The notes under the pieces were generated by a model that saw only the letters and a list, made by a program, of their open reading frames with translations, searched no databases and was not told where the DNA came from. A stretch of DNA of 64,000 nt from assembly GCA_021186555.1 (NCBI GenBank), contig JAJKFL010000006.1, positions 36,825,478 through 36,889,477 of the forward strand. Direction: 5' to 3'. The stretch is from Reticulitermes speratus (lineage: Eukaryota; Arthropoda; Insecta; Blattodea; Rhinotermitidae). Both the position numbers and the translations under genes were made by a program. Below are positions 62,140-64,000 of the stretch, piece by piece (the first letter of the stretch is position 1; every line of letters begins with the position of its first letter).

Positions 62140-63068
62140 GACAAGATTTATTCCAAATTGCTGCAGTGGCATATATCAATATAAAAGCTATGCCAACATG
62201 TTTCGGCTGATACACGTACTCATCATCAGGTAGTACACTCAAAGGTCATGTTTAGTTACGAATATATAACCTTGTCCAAGGCAAATGTAAAAAGTACATT
62301 CCAGAGTAAATTACAATATCTTCGTATGTAGTGAGCAGTCATGTATAAAATACAGGTAAACAATCCCTGTAGAGGCCCTTAGGATTCCAGGAGGTTGAGG
62401 CTCCCAGATTTCAAGACAATCGGCACATGAAGGTGGTAAGGTTGTCAGCCCTACCCCCCGGCCGCCTTTACCTCCAAGCAATATTCCTGGTACACGTTTC
62501 TGTTAGAGGCTGAGTCGACTCCTGGGCCATAGTGCGGCAGAAAGTTTTATGTCATTGACACAATCTAAATGAAAAATTCCAGTGACACCATTGGGAATCG
62601 AAACGGCACAGTGCCTCAACCAACTGCGCCACCGCGAGCCCTCCATGTATAAAATATATAATATAAAATATACAGCACACAATTAATAAAAATTATTTGT
62701 GTCCAAGCATCTTCTTTCCAAATTAGTATAAAGGTCTGTATACCGTGTAGGTGCGTGTACTGAACATTGTACTAGTTTAGAAAGAAAATGCTTGGAAGCA
62801 AACAGTTTTTATTAATTGTGTTTTGTATAGGCCTATTTAGTTTTATATATTATTTTATAAATCATTGCCCACTGTGTACGAAAATACTGTAATTTATTCT
62901 AGAAAGTATTCTACATCATACTTTTACCTTGGACAGTGTTACATATTCTTAACTTAATATGACGCATGTGTGTACCCCCTGACAATGGATGCGTGTACCG
63001 ACCGAAACATGTTGGAGTAGCTTTCATATTGATATATACTAGCGCAATTAAGTTGGAAAGATCTTATT
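62140..63068. mobile_element. inverted-repeat element with hammerhead-like arms, SINE inside
   Basis: Left arm (62140-62340) and right arm (62850-63068) are inverted copies at roughly 70% identity by eye. Shared blocks include ATATATCAATAT, CAACATGTTTCGG and TGTCCAAGG. The left arm reads on the - strand CTGATGA...GAAACATGTTGG (62229-62195), and the right arm on the + strand CTGACAA...GAAACATGTTGG (62979-63015). The interior holds the SINE 62353-62643. Confidence 0.55.
62353..62643 (-). mobile_element. full-length tRNA-derived SINE with target duplication
   Basis: On the - strand: A box TGGCGCAGTTGG, B box GTTTCGATTCCC about 25 bp later, then a body of about 230 bp. Flanked by the 13-bp direct repeat CATGTATAAAATA (62340-62352 and 62644-62656). 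It is the reference copy for the truncated SINE at 15625-15885. Confidence 0.85.
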
Positions 63069-63599
63069 TTAAAAAAAACTGATTTCTGCGCTTGACAAAA
63101 TTTAAATTATTGAGTCATAATAACCCCACCATGGCTGAAGTCCGTGGCGGTCTGAGCCTGCTGGCTGCCTGTCTCGTTAGCATGGATTTATGAAGGGCAG
63201 CATTCTAGCACCTAGCAATACAACTTACAGTTTCATATGTGCAGAGTATATTACAGTACATACACGTGCAAATGTCTTGAACATCCTGGCTACGTCACCC
63301 ACCACAACGTATCTGCTGTTAGCTCCCAGTCAATATGGCCTGGGCCTCAAACAGTACAAACACACAAGCAAGTGAAACAGCCCCTGCCTTCAGTACTTGT
63401 AGTCAGCAGAGTGACGATGCACATGGTGAAAGCCATTATGGCACTATCAAAACACTACTGAGTCGGAAGACAAAGGTTCCCCGTAGACAGACCTTCACAA
63501 TATAAAAATCATGAGGTCAATATGACAATACTACAACCCTTATAACGAATAGGCGTATGGGTTGTATCAAACATTTTAACCGTCAGGGTTGGGTAAAAG
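63069..63599. other. unassigned spacer
   Basis: No frame, repeat or RNA gene is recognised; two overlapping frames of about 60-75 codons (63190-63461) show no family features. Confidence 0.4.
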
Positions 63600-63830
63600 C
63601 CGGTCCCGGTGGTCGCGCCGTCTAAGTCGTAGGTTTAAGGCGGCTCGCTTGCTGGGATTGCGGTTTCGAAACCCGCCGCGGGCGTGGAGGCCTGTCTCTT
63701 GTGAATGTGTGTTGTAAGGTCGAGGCTTTTGCGAAGGCCCGATCCGTCGTCCAGAGGAGTCCTATTGGGTGTGTGTGTGTGTCATTGTGCGTGATCAAGT
63801 GCAACAATAACCCTCTACACCTACAATGAG
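63600..63830 (+). mobile_element. tRNA-derived SINE, + strand
   Basis: Head CCGGTGGTCGCGCCGTCTAA (A-box region) and GGTTTCGAAACCC (B box), then a body with GTCCAGAGGAGTCCTA that is the complement of blocks in 43172-43824 and 47815-48065, so it is the same family in opposite orientation. A GT microsatellite lies inside (63768-63781). Confidence 0.75.
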
Positions 63831-64000
63831 TAAGTATTGGAGGTCACACTACGAAAGAAAAGGAAGAAAGGCTCGTTTCAATTAATATATCATATGCTTA
63901 GGCTGTGTACGCACCCACAAATGTTTCTTGCTCTGTCCTAATATACTACTGACACGCGGTTTTCATCATTAGGGACTTAATTACAATACAAATCATGTAT

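Noticed and set aside
1-64000. CRISPR arrays, operons, phage or bacterial mobile genes
   Set aside because: Intron-bearing insect genes and SINEs throughout; no regularly spaced short repeats or prokaryotic gene layout.

Overview
The window is animal nuclear DNA, almost certainly from an insect. It is AT-rich, with small exons separated by kilobase introns and canonical GT-AG splice sites. It is full of tRNA-derived SINEs, microsatellites and decayed transposons. The only intact protein-coding genes I can support are insect odorant receptors (7tm_6 family). The SINE types and the large introns suggest a hemimetabolous, perhaps cockroach- or termite-like insect. That taxonomic guess is an inference from memory of repeat style, not a measurement.

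Layout. Three paralogous odorant-receptor genes lie head to tail on the + strand, here called A, B and C. Gene A enters the window at its exon 4 (702-6452). Gene B is complete (seven exons, 16635-31945). Gene C is complete (seven exons, 41164-57206). B and C each splice to 1209 nt (402 aa plus stop) with identical exon lengths 275/277/215/100/105/156/81. The A exons match the last four lengths exactly. The array arose by tandem duplication of a unit of about 23-25 kb. Introns and the DNA 3' of each gene align between copies, and each copy carries its own later insertions.

The DNA 3' of genes A and B (6453-16634 and 31946-41163) shares one set of older insertions. These are a THAP/P-element-like transposase relic on the - strand, a TTAA-flanked piggyBac-like element, a 461-bp island that differs between copies by a single indel, and a decayed BEL/Pao fossil. 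A mariner (14001-15332) with one frameshift, plus an adjoining SINE and AT-rich tract, is present only in the A-B interval. Downstream of C the shared sequence stops near 60395, and the rest of the window is unrelated repeats.

Gene-specific insertions include a hAT transposase fragment and an RLE-type LINE in B intron 3, and an inverted-repeat element with hammerhead-ribozyme-like arms 3' of B. In gene C they include a multimeric SINE, a hAT MITE, fold-back DNA and a 1.9-kb LTR-like insertion. The three receptors presumably act separately, each pairing with the Orco co-receptor in olfactory neurons. No operon-like cooperation is implied. The best candidates for something undescribed are the hammerhead-like inverted-repeat elements, the near-invariant 461-bp island, and the SINE multimer bounded by one target-site duplication.
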